Source: Mauremys mutica
Lineage: Eukaryota; Chordata; Testudines; Geoemydidae
DNA length: 64,000 bases
Reading direction: 5' to 3'
Assembly: GCF_020497125.1 (NCBI RefSeq)
Contig: NC_059082.1
Span: forward strand, 30,464,965-30,528,964
The translations under genes were made by a program, and so were the position numbers. The notes beneath the pieces are model-generated. The model was not told the origin of the DNA, did not search any database, and worked only from the letters and a program-made list of their open reading frames with translations. Every line of letters starts with the position of its first letter. The first letter of the stretch is position 1. Positions 1 through 10,594 of the stretch are shown here, one piece after another.

Positions 1-189
1 ATTATAGATATTTTAGTCCAAAAGAAATGAGAATGCTTTTGTCTCCCTTGACAAGTGACGTCAAGGTGAAATGACATTCAAGATACTTCTCCTTAAAAAT
101 ATGTTCTTTAGTTTGCAAAGTGGAGTTTTATTAGGATTGCTGCTATAGTCTTTTCCAATGGATTTTGAGAGACCAGTGAAAAAATGACG

Positions 190-372
190 ATGAGGAGTCC
201 TAGTTGCACCTTAGAGACTAACAAATTTATTTGGGCATAAGCTTTCATGGGCTGGAACCCACTTCATCAGCTTATGCCCAAATAAATTTGTTAGTCTCTA
301 AGGTGCCACAAGGACTCCTCGTTGTTTTTGCTGAGACAGACTAACATGGCTACCACTCTGAAACCTGTGAAA
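190..372 (+). repeat. Palindromic Penelope-like retroelement tail
   Basis: Two arms, 192-242 and 270-320, are inverted copies of each other with 49 of 51 positions pairing, around a 27-nt loop. The right arm continues on the + strand through an A+T-rich block with AATAAA, the block TTAGTCTCTAAGGTGCCACA, and a tail ending near CTCTGAAACCTG (about 366). I recall this tail as one of the commonest dispersed repeats in turtles and crocodilians, and I assign it to Penelope-like elements from memory. The left arm is a truncated inverse unit, so the copy is an inverted dimer. A second copy of the same tail lies at 20653-20731. The palindrome is directly visible; the class is an inference. Confidence 0.6.
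241..279 (-). ncRNA. Hammerhead-ribozyme-like core (relic)
   Basis: On the minus strand, CTGATGA (264-270) is followed by a 17-nt hairpin (247-263; five pairs GTGGG/CCCAT) and then GAAA (243-246). This is the order of conserved boxes in a hammerhead ribozyme: CUGAUGA, stem II, GAAA. Penelope-like elements are known to carry minimal hammerhead motifs. Here the flanks of both boxes pair with each other in one long stem (the palindrome arms), so I cannot see the third helix and cleavage strand. It is more likely a relic or half-site than an active monomer. Confidence 0.4.
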
Positions 373-1071
373 CAATGTCACCGCACTCCCTGGTATCAAA
401 CCACTAAGCATAAGGCTGGATTTACGGGGGGAACATGGAGATGATTCTTTGCCTCCCTACCTAATCTTTGTACTGCCACCAACTCCTCTGCTATGGGAGA
501 AGTGGAGCCCAGCTGCTACTGCTGGGGCCTGAACAGAGATTTTCCAAGAGTAAAATCTATGTAAGAACAGGGGGTTGGGGCCTGCTAGATTCCTACACCC
601 TTGAAGGGCGTGTCTGCATTCTGGCAAATTTGAGATATTCTGTCTTTTGCTCCAATTATTTGACTCCAGAATCCAGAGTAGCCAGCAGAACTAATGAAAG
701 GTAAGTGTTCAGAACTCCATTCCTTTGCTTCAGACTAAATGAGATCGAGGAGGACTTCAAGGAAGTACTACAAAATACAGGGGCACAAATTAGAAAAATC
801 CACTCATTTAAAAGTTATGAGTCTTCTCTTGCTTATTCCTTTCATCCATTTCTTTCTCTCTCCTACACCCACTTATTCACTCCATCTGTCTCCATCAGCC
901 ACCTATTTCTTTCTCTGTCCTAATTTCAATATATTCTTTTCTCTCCCATTTTAATTCTCTCCTCTTCTTTCTTCATAAGCAGCCTCAGCTCAGATCAGGC
1001 TAGGTGCCAAGTCCAAGCCCTCTCAATGCCCTGGGTCCAAGCTAAGGACACTGGTCTGAGATTGGGCAGCT
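373..1071. other. No recognised feature; pyrimidine-rich part
   Basis: I recognise no gene here. About 838-965 is strongly pyrimidine-rich (many TCTCT and TTTCTC runs), which opens spurious frames. The last ~100 bases probably belong to the miniature element described for 1020-1562. Confidence 0.5.
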
Positions 1072-1562
1072 AGCCTGAGCAGGGCCGGCTCTACAGTTTT
1101 CGCCACCCCAAGCAGCGCACCAAATTGCCGCTGCGGAGGGCGGGGGCAGTCCGTGTGCCCTTAGGGCGGCAGGCGTGTTTCCGCGGCGGCGGCAATTCGG
1201 CGGCAGCTTCTATGTTTAGCTGAAGCTGCTGCGGACAGCTAAATATAGAAGCTGCTGCTGAATTGCCACCACCGCGGAAACGCATGTGCCGCCCTAAGGG
1301 CACATGGACTGCCCCTGCCGTCCGCGGCTGCAATTCGGCGTCCTGCTTGGGGGCAAAACAACAGGGACTGCCGCCCCTTGCAGATTGCCGCCCCAAGCAC
1401 CAGCTTGGAATGCTGGTGCCTGGAGCCGGCCCTGAGCCTGAGCCACTGCTAGTACTGCAATATCCACGGTGCTATTTTTAGCATACTAGCTCGAGCTGAG
1501 CTAGTGCAGATCTGTCTACCCGTTCTGGGAACCACTGCTCCTAGCTGCAGTGTGGACATCTC
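1020..1562. mobile_element. Older miniature DNA transposon, split
   Basis: Sequence on both sides of the 1080-1434 insertion reads as one element when the insertion and one TSD copy are removed. The right part has a GCTATTTTTAGC palindrome (about 1471-1482), CTAGCTCGAGCTGAGCTAG, and an end containing GCAGTGTGGACATC. I recall these as parts of a turtle family whose ends resemble GTAGACA motifs. The left boundary is uncertain. Confidence 0.35.
1080..1434. mobile_element. hAT-type MITE with 8-bp TSD
   Basis: A 355-bp element. It starts with CAGGGCCGGCTC and ends with its reverse complement GAGCCGGCCCTG. Identical 8-bp duplications AGCCTGAG flank it at 1072-1079 and 1435-1442; this TSD length is typical of hAT transposons. 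A long foldback fills the middle, with arms 1146-1222 and 1236-1312 (77 nt each) that are GC-rich (GCGGCGGCGGC). No transposase coding is present, so it is non-autonomous. The open frames seen on both strands (1091-1481) are by-products of the GC-rich palindrome. It sits inside an older miniature element. Confidence 0.85.
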
Positions 1563-1678
1563 CAGGTAAAAGTGTCTTTTCAAGTACATCAACAAAGTGT
1601 GTGTGTGTTTTACTACATTGGCAGGTACGTGCCGATAGATAGCTTGCGGACAGTTATGCTCCTCATTACAACATTTTC

Positions 1679-1700
1679 TCTGTGTGTGTGTGTGTGTGTT
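1679..1700. repeat. (TG)n microsatellite
   Basis: About ten TG units. A shorter TG run lies near 1598-1609. Confidence 0.9.
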
Positions 1701-1770
1701 TTGAATAAGACTCAGATTTGTGGTATCACAATGGATCATAAGGAAACATGTGCAGATTTTGTATACTCTG

Positions 1771-1893
1771 CAGGGGTTCCCAAACTGTGGTACATGCATC
1801 ACTGGTGTTACGTGACCTTGCTGTTCCATCTATTCACTTCATAACAAATTTGTAAGAAGTGGTACATAAACCAATAAAGGTTGAGAACCACTG
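1771..1893. mobile_element. Short hAT-like element, CAGGGGTTC ends
   Basis: It begins CAGGGGTTCCCAAACTGTGG and ends AAGGTTGAGAACCACTG, whose complement is CAGTGGTTCTCAACCTT. These imperfect inverted ends match the CAG(G/T)GGTTC(C/T)CAA end class of amniote hAT elements. The flanking 8-mers agree at only about 5 of 8 positions, so the TSD is not convincing. Confidence 0.5.
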
Positions 1894-1901
1894 ATTGTCA
1901 G

Positions 1902-4194
1902 ATAAATACTATGGGCCATATTTTACCACTGGTGTCAAAGGGGAGTTCTGCTTTTTAAAAAGATCTATAGTATGATATATCTCCCTGTAAATTAGGCAGA
2001 AATATGGAAGAAATATTGACTCAAGTCTTCATTTGATCTGAGCAGTATTAGTCTGTTGTGTGCACAATACCACTGTAATGGGTCTTAGATTTTTCTCTAC
2101 ACCTCTGCATTCTCACTGCAGTTCTGGGGCTGGATTAAAAGCAAGATCAGTCCCAATGTGGACACAAAACTGCAGAGTTCTTTATTTGCATCGTCTATTC
2201 TGTAATTCATGGGGAAATGGCTTTATTTCACACTATGAAAGTCTCCCTTTGGTTTTAAATGTTGCAGATATGATTAATTTTAGAGCCTCCACCTCCAGTA
2301 ACAACTGCAGACAGAACTTTCAAAAGGAAAACCATCTTTATCATTAATATTTTTTAAAATCCTACTGACAACATTCAGTGCATTTTAATTAAAACCAAAA
2401 TTTAATACAGCATCACTCTGAGGGAAATGAAAGTGCCTGGTGAAACAATCAGGTGTTTAAAGCATGGAAGATACTAAAGGAACCTGAACTTTGATGGGTC
2501 AGATACATAGAAAAAGTAATTTGTTTGAGCCGATGCTTCTCTTAAAACATTCTTCACCCAACTAATAGCTTAGATCTAATAATTCATGAGTATTGGATGG
2601 ATGATTAATAGTAAAGATACTCAATTGAAGATATACCTGGATCTGATGTCTCCTGATTTAGGTAAATTTACTCCAAATATCAATTTGAAGTTATGCATTC
2701 AGAGAACAGCTAAAGTCCTTCTTGAACAAGTTAAATCTGAATTCCAACATTCAGAATGGTGACAACATGCCAGAGATCTAACACCGAGAGGGTTGTGATC
2801 AACACTGCACACTTTGCACATAAGCAACCAGGGAAGGGATAATGAGAGATACCGCTTTCCTCAAACTGGCAGAGCAACGGGCAAGGTGAACCCTTACAGC
2901 ATGCCAGTTTGCCAAAGCCCCATAGTCATACTTTTTTGGGTTTTTTTTTGACAGATAATGTCACATATTCCCCATTCCAACAGCCTCCAGTTCATTTAGC
3001 TTTAAACTCTTGCCTAGTTTAAAAAAAGAAAAAGAAAACCTACCTTGTCAGACATAGGGAAAGCAACATAGCCTTGGGATATGTTAGTTCTACATGTATG
3101 CAGATAGTGTTTGGTGTAAAAAATAAAATAAAAATCAAACTATTCCCATCTCTCAACTCCTGGAGGGGTTTTTTTTTTAGCTCTGCTACACTGCAAGGGT
3201 AGGTACAAATGTCTGCTCTTGGTATTAGAATAAGGCTAATTCCTAATTCCCTTGACTAAGCCTCCCTGCTGCTAATGGCTACTACAGGTTTTATTCCTAT
3301 TAAAGAGACTTGCTGGTTGCCCAAGGTGACAGTGCTGTGTCACGGGTAATCATGAAAGCGATATGGCAAAGGGCCTCTAAAACCTTAGCTTTGATTAAAA
3401 AGATCAAATGGTTTAGTCTTCAGCCTTTTAAGTCTAAAATAATGAGCATGCAGTTGTGCTGTACTTTTCTGTATTAGCCGATGTACAGTAGAGTCATACA
3501 AAATGTTACTCACTTTCCATTCACCAGCTAGCCTTTTGTATGAAGAGTTAGTGACAGCAGAGTGGGTCAGGCTGATAACACTCCCCAGTTGGCAGCAGTC
3601 ATCTAAAGAGGAGAATATTAAACAATGGTAGTGTGATACAGGAATGGGCCAATGTATATTTGTATTAACCTGAAGATCAATGCACGTCAATCCATCTTGT
3701 TAGCTGTGTCATTTAGAACCAAGTTAAATTACAAGAGAACAAGGGGACGGACAAATCCTGACAGGTTCTGCTGACAGTGGGAGCAAGAATAATGAGAGCT
3801 GCGGGTGCCTAGAACACATCAGGGATCTGGTTCACTGTTTTTTAACCAGTGAAAAGAAGTGAGAACCTAGCAACCTAGTAAAGCATAATAAAATTCTTTA
3901 ACAGCAGAGCTGTAAACCTTGTCAGTGAATAGGCAGTTTTCAAAGGCAAATGAAAGGATAAAATGTAGAGCTTGTCAAGGTCTTTCCAGATAATTAATTC
4001 CCCTTCCTATACAGGAAAAAATATACTGGTATAAAGGTGCCTTATACTGAAATAACTTAATCCAGACTGGGAAGGTTATACTTCTAGACCTAGTTAAAGT
4101 GGTACAAGTTTTATTTTTAAGCAAGGCCTCAACTTGCTCAGCCTTTTAAGCATTTTCTAGGCACAACTGGAGTGAAGCTATGGCTAGACATACG
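1902..4194. other. No recognised feature
   Basis: About 2.3 kb of AT-rich DNA with no coding or repeat signature I can name. It has short poly-T and poly-A runs near 2935-2950 and 3162-3178. Confidence 0.5.
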
Positions 4195-4199
4195 TGGAG

Positions 4200-5614
4200 T
4201 GTGACGTTGCACCCCATATTCTTCATACAAAAATTATGATATGAATATGGCATAACAGATATATTTCATGGGTCATATGAGATCATTGGAAAGGTTATGA
4301 TTTACTGAATATGATTATTTAATTTGTATGCATGTATCATTGTTGTATCTGACGTTAGGAATATAAGCTCTGTATCAATTGTGAAAGTGTTTGCATCTGG
4401 GAAACACCCACCGGATTGTAGGCAATGGGCCATTAGGAAGAATAATAAGACTCTGAAGATACTAGTCTCCCGCCTTCCTGAGAAGCTTCCTGGGTTGCTG
4501 TTTTGACACTACAGGGTCAGGCAATCATGTCACCTGGTACTAGTCCCCATTTTGGACTTTCAGTGTTTTCCATTAAGAGCACGTCTTCACTGGCAACATT
4601 TAAGTGCTGCTGCAGCAGCGCTTTAATGTGGCTTGTGTGTTTGCAGCAGAGCGCTGGGAGAGAGCTCACCCAGTGCTATAAAAAAACCCACCTCCACGAT
4701 AGGAATAGCTACCAGCGCTGGTGCACTGTCTACACTGGCATTTTACAGCGCTGAAACTTGCAGCGCTTAGGGGTGTGTTTTTTCACACCCCTGAGTGAGA
4801 AAGTTGCAGCGCTGTAAAGTGCCACTGTAGACAAGCCCTAAGAGGGGGTGAGGGGTCAGACTGTGAAACAAAAGATTCCCGCCACATGTAAATTCTATTT
4901 AAGGCTGGAGAATGAGTTAATCTGGTTCTTCATTGAATCTCCACCCATGATGACTGCTGTAAACACCTAAAATTGATTGAGGGAGAAGGACTGGGACCCA
5001 GGCTGAGAAAGGTCAGCCTGTGAAGGGTATACCTGGAGATTTAAGCTGCAAGCAGTGCAGTTTACCTTCAAGAAACTCTGCAACCTGCATAAAAAACATT
5101 TAGAGTGAGAAATTATTTGTAGCCAATTTCTTTAATGTATTACACTTAGTTTGCATGTTTTGTTTTATTTGCTCAGTAATCTGCTTTGATCTGTTTGCTA
5201 TCCCTTACAATCACTTAACATCTGTCCTTTGTAGTTAATAAACTTGTCTTTGTTTTCTATAAACTAGTTTGTGCAATTCATATGGGGGAGGGGCAAAAAG
5301 CGGTGCATATCTCCCTCCACATTGAGGGAGGGATTGATTTTTATGAGCTTGTGCTCTGCAGATCTCTCTATACAGCGCAAGACAATATAATTTTGGGTTT
5401 ACACCCCAAAGGAGGTGTGCATATGAGTGTTGGGTAAATCGCCGAGCAGAATCCTTCCACACATCGCTGATTTCAGTCTGTGTGGGGCCTTACCTGTGTG
5501 TGTGCTAGAGAAGGCTTGAGGGCCTGGCACAGCAAGGACAGGGTGAGGAACGGGTGGATCGGTGGGACCCCAGCACATCAGGTGGCACCCCAAAGGGGGG
5601 TACAACCCGTCATA
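4200..5614 (+). mobile_element. Solo LTR with 5-bp TSD and nested MITE
   Basis: The element runs from TGTGACGTTGCAC to GTACAACCCGTCATA. The expected 3' end CGTCACA carries one change. Direct repeats TGGAG flank it at 4195-4199 and 5615-5619. A poly(A) signal AATAAA lies at 5237-5242, placing the R/U5-like part downstream and giving + orientation. I recall a turtle LTR family with TGTGACGTTGCA and AACCCGTCACA ends. Without the 4575-4840 insertion it would be about 1.15 kb. No internal retroviral or Gypsy coding region is attached, so this is a solo LTR. The superfamily (Gypsy or ERV) is not resolved. Confidence 0.7.
4575..4840. mobile_element. MITE nested in LTR, GTAGACAAGCCCT end
   Basis: The right end is TGTAGACAAGCCCT and the left end is a diverged inverse (AGAGCACGTCTTCACTGGC). 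Repeated GCAGCGCT motifs and an inner palindrome GGGGTGTG...CACACCCC (about 4770-4793) are diagnostic of an abundant turtle miniature family I remember. It interrupts the LTR between its U3-like part and AGAGGGGGTGAGG. The TSD is unclear. Confidence 0.65.
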
Positions 5615-5904
5615 TGGAGGTATTTGGAGTTGAAGTATGTGAATGTGTGGCCAATATGTGTATCTGGTCAGCCATGCTTTAAATGAGGCATGACTCTGCA
5701 TGAGCCATTATTAGATTGGACAGCATCACTTACACCTTTAAAATAATGTAGTGACATGTCTTCATTTAGCTGGACAAAACAAAAAAATAAAGATTTCTCA
5801 AGAAGTGAATAAGGTTGCCAAATGACAACAATATACCTGCCTATCACAATTCATAAAGTCAAATGTTTTAAAGCACACATCATATGTTATTAATTTGAAC
5901 ATAT

Positions 5905-5995
5905 TGAACCAGATCCTCAGGTTGTGTAAGTGGGCACAGCTGCACTGAAGTCAGTGCATGCATCTACATCAGCTGAGGATCTGGGCCATGTAATG
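5905..5995. repeat. Palindromic MITE fragment (CCAGATCCTCA type)
   Basis: CCAGATCCTCAG near the left end mirrors CTGAGGATCTGGGCC at the right end, around ACTGAAGTCAGTG. This is one copy of the commonest small foldback class in the window, whose consensus centre is CCATTGACTTCAATGG. Confidence 0.6.
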
Positions 5996-6348
5996 TATAT
6001 TTCTTTTTAAAAAAGGGTTTGAGTTGTGTATTCATTTTGAGGTTCCTGGTGAAAGAAGAGTATTAATCTGGGGGGTCAGAGTTAAGATAAAACAATGGCA
6101 TGAAGTATTCATTTCTTTGACTTGAAAAGGTTGGATTTTATAACTGATTGATTGGATGGGTGGTGGTGAAAATGAAAGAATTGTGAAGAGAACAGCCATA
6201 TAATACAGAAACCGTGTGTTCCTTACATAATACTCTGACCATAAAACTTTTGTAATTTTGTGCCTTTAAAAAGTCAACACATACTGCTTAATAGTATAAA
6301 TGTCTCATCCACCTAGTTCATTCCAAGTAAAGGAAATACCACACTAAG

Positions 6349-6640
6349 GCCAGATCTATACTATAAACGTATGTAGGTGTGACTACGTCGCTTAGGGATC
6401 TGAAAAATCCACATGCCTAAGCGATGCAGTTATACTGACCTAACCACCGGTGTAGACAGCACTATGTCGACGGGAGGGCTTCTCCAGAACACATAGCTAC
6501 TGCCTCTCATGGTGGTGGATTAACTATGCAGCCAGGAGAAGCTCTCCCATTGGTGTAGGAGCATCTTCACTGAAGAGCTACAGTGGCTCAGCTGCACTGG
6601 TGCAGCTATGCTGCTGCAGCGTTTTAAGTGTAGACCTAAC
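6349..6640. mobile_element. MITE with TCTA(C/T)AC ends
   Basis: The left end GCCAGATCTATAC and right end GTGTAGACCTAAC are imperfect inverted repeats. The interior has a foldback with CGCTTAGG...CCTAAGCG (about 6390-6423), then GGTGTAGACAGC, ATGTCGACGGGAG and a TGGTGGATTAA block that I recall from a widespread turtle miniature DNA transposon. CTAAG occurs at both flanks, but this is too short and ambiguous to call a TSD. Confidence 0.6.
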
Positions 6641-6944
6641 CTAAGCTCTGCAGCATGATAAACTGACATTTCACTAGTTCTTCAAGTGACATTTACTTTG
6701 TCATTATCACTTCATTTTGTTTTTCACAGGGCTAATAACTCCGCTCCCTCCAACCCCCGTCAAAATTGCAGGAAAAAGAACAAACAGGCAGTAAAAAAAC
6801 TACTCTAATCCAGGAGAAAAATTAAGCAGGCGGTGTTGATTCCCAATTATTCTATGAGCTAGGTTAGCCAACAGTTTTAGCAGAATGAGAATTAGGCTGT
6901 TTCAGAATACTTAATGTTGCCTACTTGGCCGGTGAGAAGGTGAT

Positions 6945-7020
6945 GATATACGTCCTGATCCAGATCCCATTGAAGTTAACTTTTCACTGACTTCACTCGG
7001 GTTGGATCTGGCCCATATAG
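6945..7020. repeat. Palindromic MITE fragment
   Basis: TGATCCAGATCCCATTGAAGTT is mirrored by a right half ending GGTTGGATCTGGCCC. Same small foldback class as 5905-5995. Confidence 0.5.
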
Positions 7021-7684
7021 CGCCACTAGTCAGCTCATACTAAATCAAAAATGACACATAACTGATGGCCCATTCCTTTCCTTCTAATCACTACCTAGAC
7101 TTTTAAAATATTAATCAATTCACAATGCATAGCTCTGCTGTCCTGCTGTTCTACACATCTGAGGCATTCTTGTGAGCAGCAGGGTACTGAAAAATACAAG
7201 AATCCTGCCCTCTCGGGGATTCAGGCAGTCAGATTCTTCCATGCCTGCTCACAAGCATGGAGCAAAAAGGACTACACAACCTTTATGTATGTGCACACAC
7301 AGTCCTGGCCTTTGTTGTTTTAATTTTACTGTAGGGATGTTCTGCATTGGAGACATACTTCTAACCTTTCTGCTGCTTTCATTCTGGGGACCCAATGGAT
7401 CTTATCTCTTATTCTGCTATCATGATCAGTACTGAAAAGAAATACGGGATATTTAAAGTTAGTTGAGGCCAACAAGCCCAAAATGTGTTTTCCCTAAATA
7501 TTAACATACTCACACAAAACACGTTTCCATAATTTTTCCTAAACATAATGCCGATGTTCTTTTAATATTAACTAATTCGCACAAAGCAGGTTTTTTTTAA
7601 AAGGTTTTTGCTGCTATATACGCTGTTATTTCTGCCATGCTATATGTGTGCACCACACTTTTGGCTTGGCTCCATTTTAACATA

Positions 7685-7910
7685 CGTGTAAATCAGCAGC
7701 AAATCCACTGAGGTCAATGGAGTTACACCAGTGTAAAAATAATATATGCATCAGTGTGGAATCAAACTCAAAAACCCCGACGCACTTACAGGCTAAAGAT
7801 TTGATTCTGCCCCCACTGAAGTTAATAGGAGTTTTGCCTAATCTTGCTGGCACTCACAAAACTCCTACTGACTTAATTTGTGTAAGATCAGACTCTAGTT
7901 CAGTTATACA
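7685..7910. repeat. Two adjacent palindromic MITE fragments
   Basis: At 7685-7740, GTGTAAATCAGC...GGTCAATGGAGTTACACC. At 7795-7905, TTGATTCTGCCCCCACTGAAG with the inverse CTACTGACTTAATTTGTGTAAGATCAGACTC. Both belong to the CCATTGA(A/C)TTCAATGG foldback class. Confidence 0.5.
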
Positions 7911-7959
7911 AGACTGCTGAGGAAAAAAATGAGACAATGTTATCTAGTGAGAGCGCATT

Positions 7960-8125
7960 GGAAGTGGACTCAGGAGACCTGGATTCTAGTACTGGCTCAG
8001 CCACTTCATTGTGCCTCAGTTTCCCCACTTGTAAAATGGGGATAATACAACTGACATCCTTTGTAAAAGGTTTTGATACCTATGGGTAAAAAGAGCGAAG
8101 TGTTATACAAATGCAAAGAGACGGG
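7960..8125 (+). repeat. MIR/CORE-type SINE
   Basis: The sequence contains GCCACTTCATTGTGCCTCAG, TTTCCCCACTTGTAAAATGG and GGATAATAC in order, preceded by CTGGATTCTAGTACTGGCTC. This is the conserved core of MIR-type SINEs. It is an ancient, diverged copy. No intact A or B box could be scored by eye. Confidence 0.65.
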
Positions 8126-8129
8126 AAAG

Positions 8130-9127
8130 GTGTGGACGGCAAGGGCCTAGCGTTGGCCTGATACTAGTGCTGGAAGGCTTTGACAAAAAGTGGGGCAAAA
8201 GAAGAGCACTTGGTAGGCAAGATATGGGAGGTCAATAGTGGCAATAATGAAAGGAGGGGGAAAGTACTTTGATTTGTAGCAGACCAATGTTAAAATACAA
8301 CTGTTTGCTTCTAAAAATATAGTGTTATGTAAATAGCAAAGAGAACATTAATATTAAACCATGCTGATTCTAATGTTAAAAAGAAAGTAATGCTCAGGGG
8401 TAACAATATATTAACATTTTGGAGTGGGTTGCTTAGATTCTATATTTATGACTGATGATAAATGGAGGTACATTTGGCAAACCTGTTACTGCAAGAGGTT
8501 AAAACAGGCCGTACTGTTTTGGAACTGCTAAAGCTCCAGGTATTGGAGGCTTGTGTAGTCTGGTGAATGTTACTATTTTTATACCGATCGATAAACACAA
8601 ACTACTCAGTTGTCCCTGTGGAATGATCACCTCCATTTTACAGGTGAGAATCTGAGGTGGTTGGAGTGCTGCCACTTCTACCCACTGCGTAGCACATTAG
8701 AGCTGGGCAAAAGTTGGTGAAGCTGTTCGGTGAAAATATTTTCACCAACACTTCATATTTTTGAATACTTTCAACCAGCTAATAAAAAAATCCCACAAAC
8801 AGCATCAATAGGTTTGAATTTTTTTCATGAAAAAGTTTCTACTCAAATTAAAAAAAACAACAGTTCTATTAAATATTGTTATTTCACATTACCTTGTCCT
8901 TCCTCCCCACCACAATTTGTTTGATATAACTATAGCAAGTTAAAACTCAAAATTTCCAGTCCATAGGAAATTCTGATGTTTTGAAAAAGGTGGTGGCCTG
9001 ATTGAGAACAATAACTTGATATTTCCAAAGTTTCTGAAACAAAAAAAAGAAATTCTGTTGAAGTTCAATTTTTTCAAAAACTAAATGGAGCAATTGGTTG
9101 TGAGGACTCCTGAGGAGTCAAAATCAG
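8130..9127. other. No gene; short perfect palindrome at 8729
   Basis: I recognise no gene. 8729-8746 is a perfect 18-bp palindrome (GGTGAAAATATTTTCACC) inside a larger imperfect foldback about 8713-8755. The rest is AT-rich, with a purine run near 9037-9050. Confidence 0.5.
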
Positions 9128-9218
9128 AAATGTATGGCTGGAAGGGAGCTCAGGAGATTATCTCATCCAGCCCCCTGCTCTGAAGCAGGACCAAGTATAC
9201 CTAGACCATCCCTGGCAG
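9128..9218 (-). mobile_element. CR1 LINE 3' end (first part)
   Basis: TGGCTGGAAGGGAGCTCAGG, CATCCAGCCCCCTGCTC and AAGCAGGACCAAG form the reverse-complemented 3' untranslated tail of a turtle CR1 LINE, as I remember it. The match stops at 9218 in CCTGGCAG and resumes at 10456 in a second CCTGGCAG. The copy is therefore one CR1 tail broken by the 9219-10455 element. Confidence 0.75.
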
Positions 9219-10455
9219 CAGTGTTGCCAACTCCACATAGCAGGAAGTCACCAGACAAACCCTCAAAAGGAGTCAAAATGTCACCGAACAAAATTTCACA
9301 GAGAATTATATATATACAGCCCCCTCCCCGGCGAGTATAGTCACAAAGTCATTCACAAGCAGCTCAATAGTGTTAATAATATCCATTCCATGCTCATCTT
9401 ATAATTCTGTTGCACACCAGAAGCAACTACAACAGTACACTGTCATCATCAGGAGGGTGCCCTCTGATCACTGGGAAGGAAATTGCAGCCCTCTACTCAC
9501 TGGGAAAGGCGCTTTGTACACTGCAGCCCAGATTGGCTGGTGTCGGTTAATTTCAGCTGAGCCTCCCTTTCTTGCCAACCTGGATTTGAGCCGGCAGGTT
9601 AGTGAAAGGGAGAGCCCAGAGCCAGGGAGACGAGGGCATTCACCTGACCTGAGCTTGGCACTGCAGGGAGCCAAGAAAGTAGATTTAAAAACAAAAATCC
9701 ACTAGCTGGACCCCTTCCCCCTCCTTCCAGGGTTTCATTTCTGAAAACAGCTGGGCAGGTAACCTGAGGCCAAGTGAGGGGAAGTAAAGGGGAATTGAAA
9801 TCAAGCAAGCTCCACATTTGATCCTGTAGTAAGGGCTTCATTCCTGGAGGCACGGTTTCCTCCCTTCCCCTCCCCATTGGGGCACATGGTCCTATCTCAT
9901 CCCACCCCACCTTCCATCCACGCGGCTCTCCTCGCTGGCTAACCTGCCTTCCCCGCCCAGCCCACTTCATTAGCCATCTTTCCCTGAATCACCGGGTGTG
10001 CTACCTACTATGGAGCAGCAAAAAAGAACACATTTGGGTAAAAACAAGCCCTGGCTAATGTACTGCTCTCTCCAAAGTGAGCCTGGCTTTAGCAAAATAT
10101 TTAATTAGCCTCCACAAACTTCTTTTCCTCGCCTGCAGATTATAGTGATCTCAGCCCAAGAAGCCCTGGAATGTGATTCCTTCTGAGGACATGCTCAATT
10201 GAGACGTAATGACATTGACTTGGTGTGCAACAGAATGTAGTAAGAAGCGCATGGAATGGATTTTATTAACACTACTGAGCAGCTTGTGAATGATTTTGTG
10301 ACTCTAGATATTGGTGACTTCTTTCTCTGAATGTCACTGTAATCGGCAGTGAAAGTCGCTAGATTTGTCTCTGGTCACTTTGATACTTATTTTCTCTCTA
10401 GGGAAACCAAAAAGTCACTAAATCTAGTAACAAAGTTGCTAAGTTGGCAACACTG
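9219..10455. mobile_element. hAT-type transposon nested in CR1, 8-bp TSD
   Basis: A 1,237-bp element with perfect 14-bp terminal inverted repeats: CAGTGTTGCCAACT at 9219-9232 and AGTTGGCAACACTG at 10442-10455. Identical 8-bp TSDs CCTGGCAG lie at 9211-9218 and 10456-10463. Deleting the element and one TSD restores a continuous CR1 tail. Further in, 9339-9419 and 10221-10303 are inverted copies; their best 55-nt segment differs at four positions. The middle (about 9420-10220) is unrelated to the ends and has no long frame or transposase motif (frames at 9370-9705 and 9599-9970 show no domain). It is non-autonomous, with the TSD length and CAGTG-type ends of hAT. Confidence 0.88.
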
Positions 10456-10570
10456 CCTGGCAGGAGTTTGTCTAACCTATTCTTAAAAGCCTCCAATGAC
10501 TGGGATGCCACAACCTCACTGGGAAGCCTATTCCAGTGCTTAACTATCCTCAGAGTTGGAAAGCTCTACA
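10456..10570 (-). mobile_element. CR1 LINE 3' end (second part)
   Basis: Continues the CR1 tail of 9128-9218: GAGTTTGTCTAACC, TTCTTAAAAGCCTCCAATGA, GGGATGCCACAACCTC and GGAAGCCTATTCCAG match the turtle CR1 tail I recall. It ends near AGAGTTGGAAAGCT, so the copy is 5'-truncated as usual for LINEs. Confidence 0.75.
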
Positions 10571-10594
10571 TTGTAACCATTAGTAGTCTCTCAT

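Noticed and set aside
1091..1481. Opposite-strand frames at 1.1-1.5 kb as genes
   Set aside because: They mirror each other because they sit in the foldback of the 1080-1434 MITE.
6341..6650. CTAAG flanks as a TSD of the MITE at 6349-6640
   Set aside because: Five bases overlap the uncertain ends of the element, and the family would be expected to have a longer duplication.
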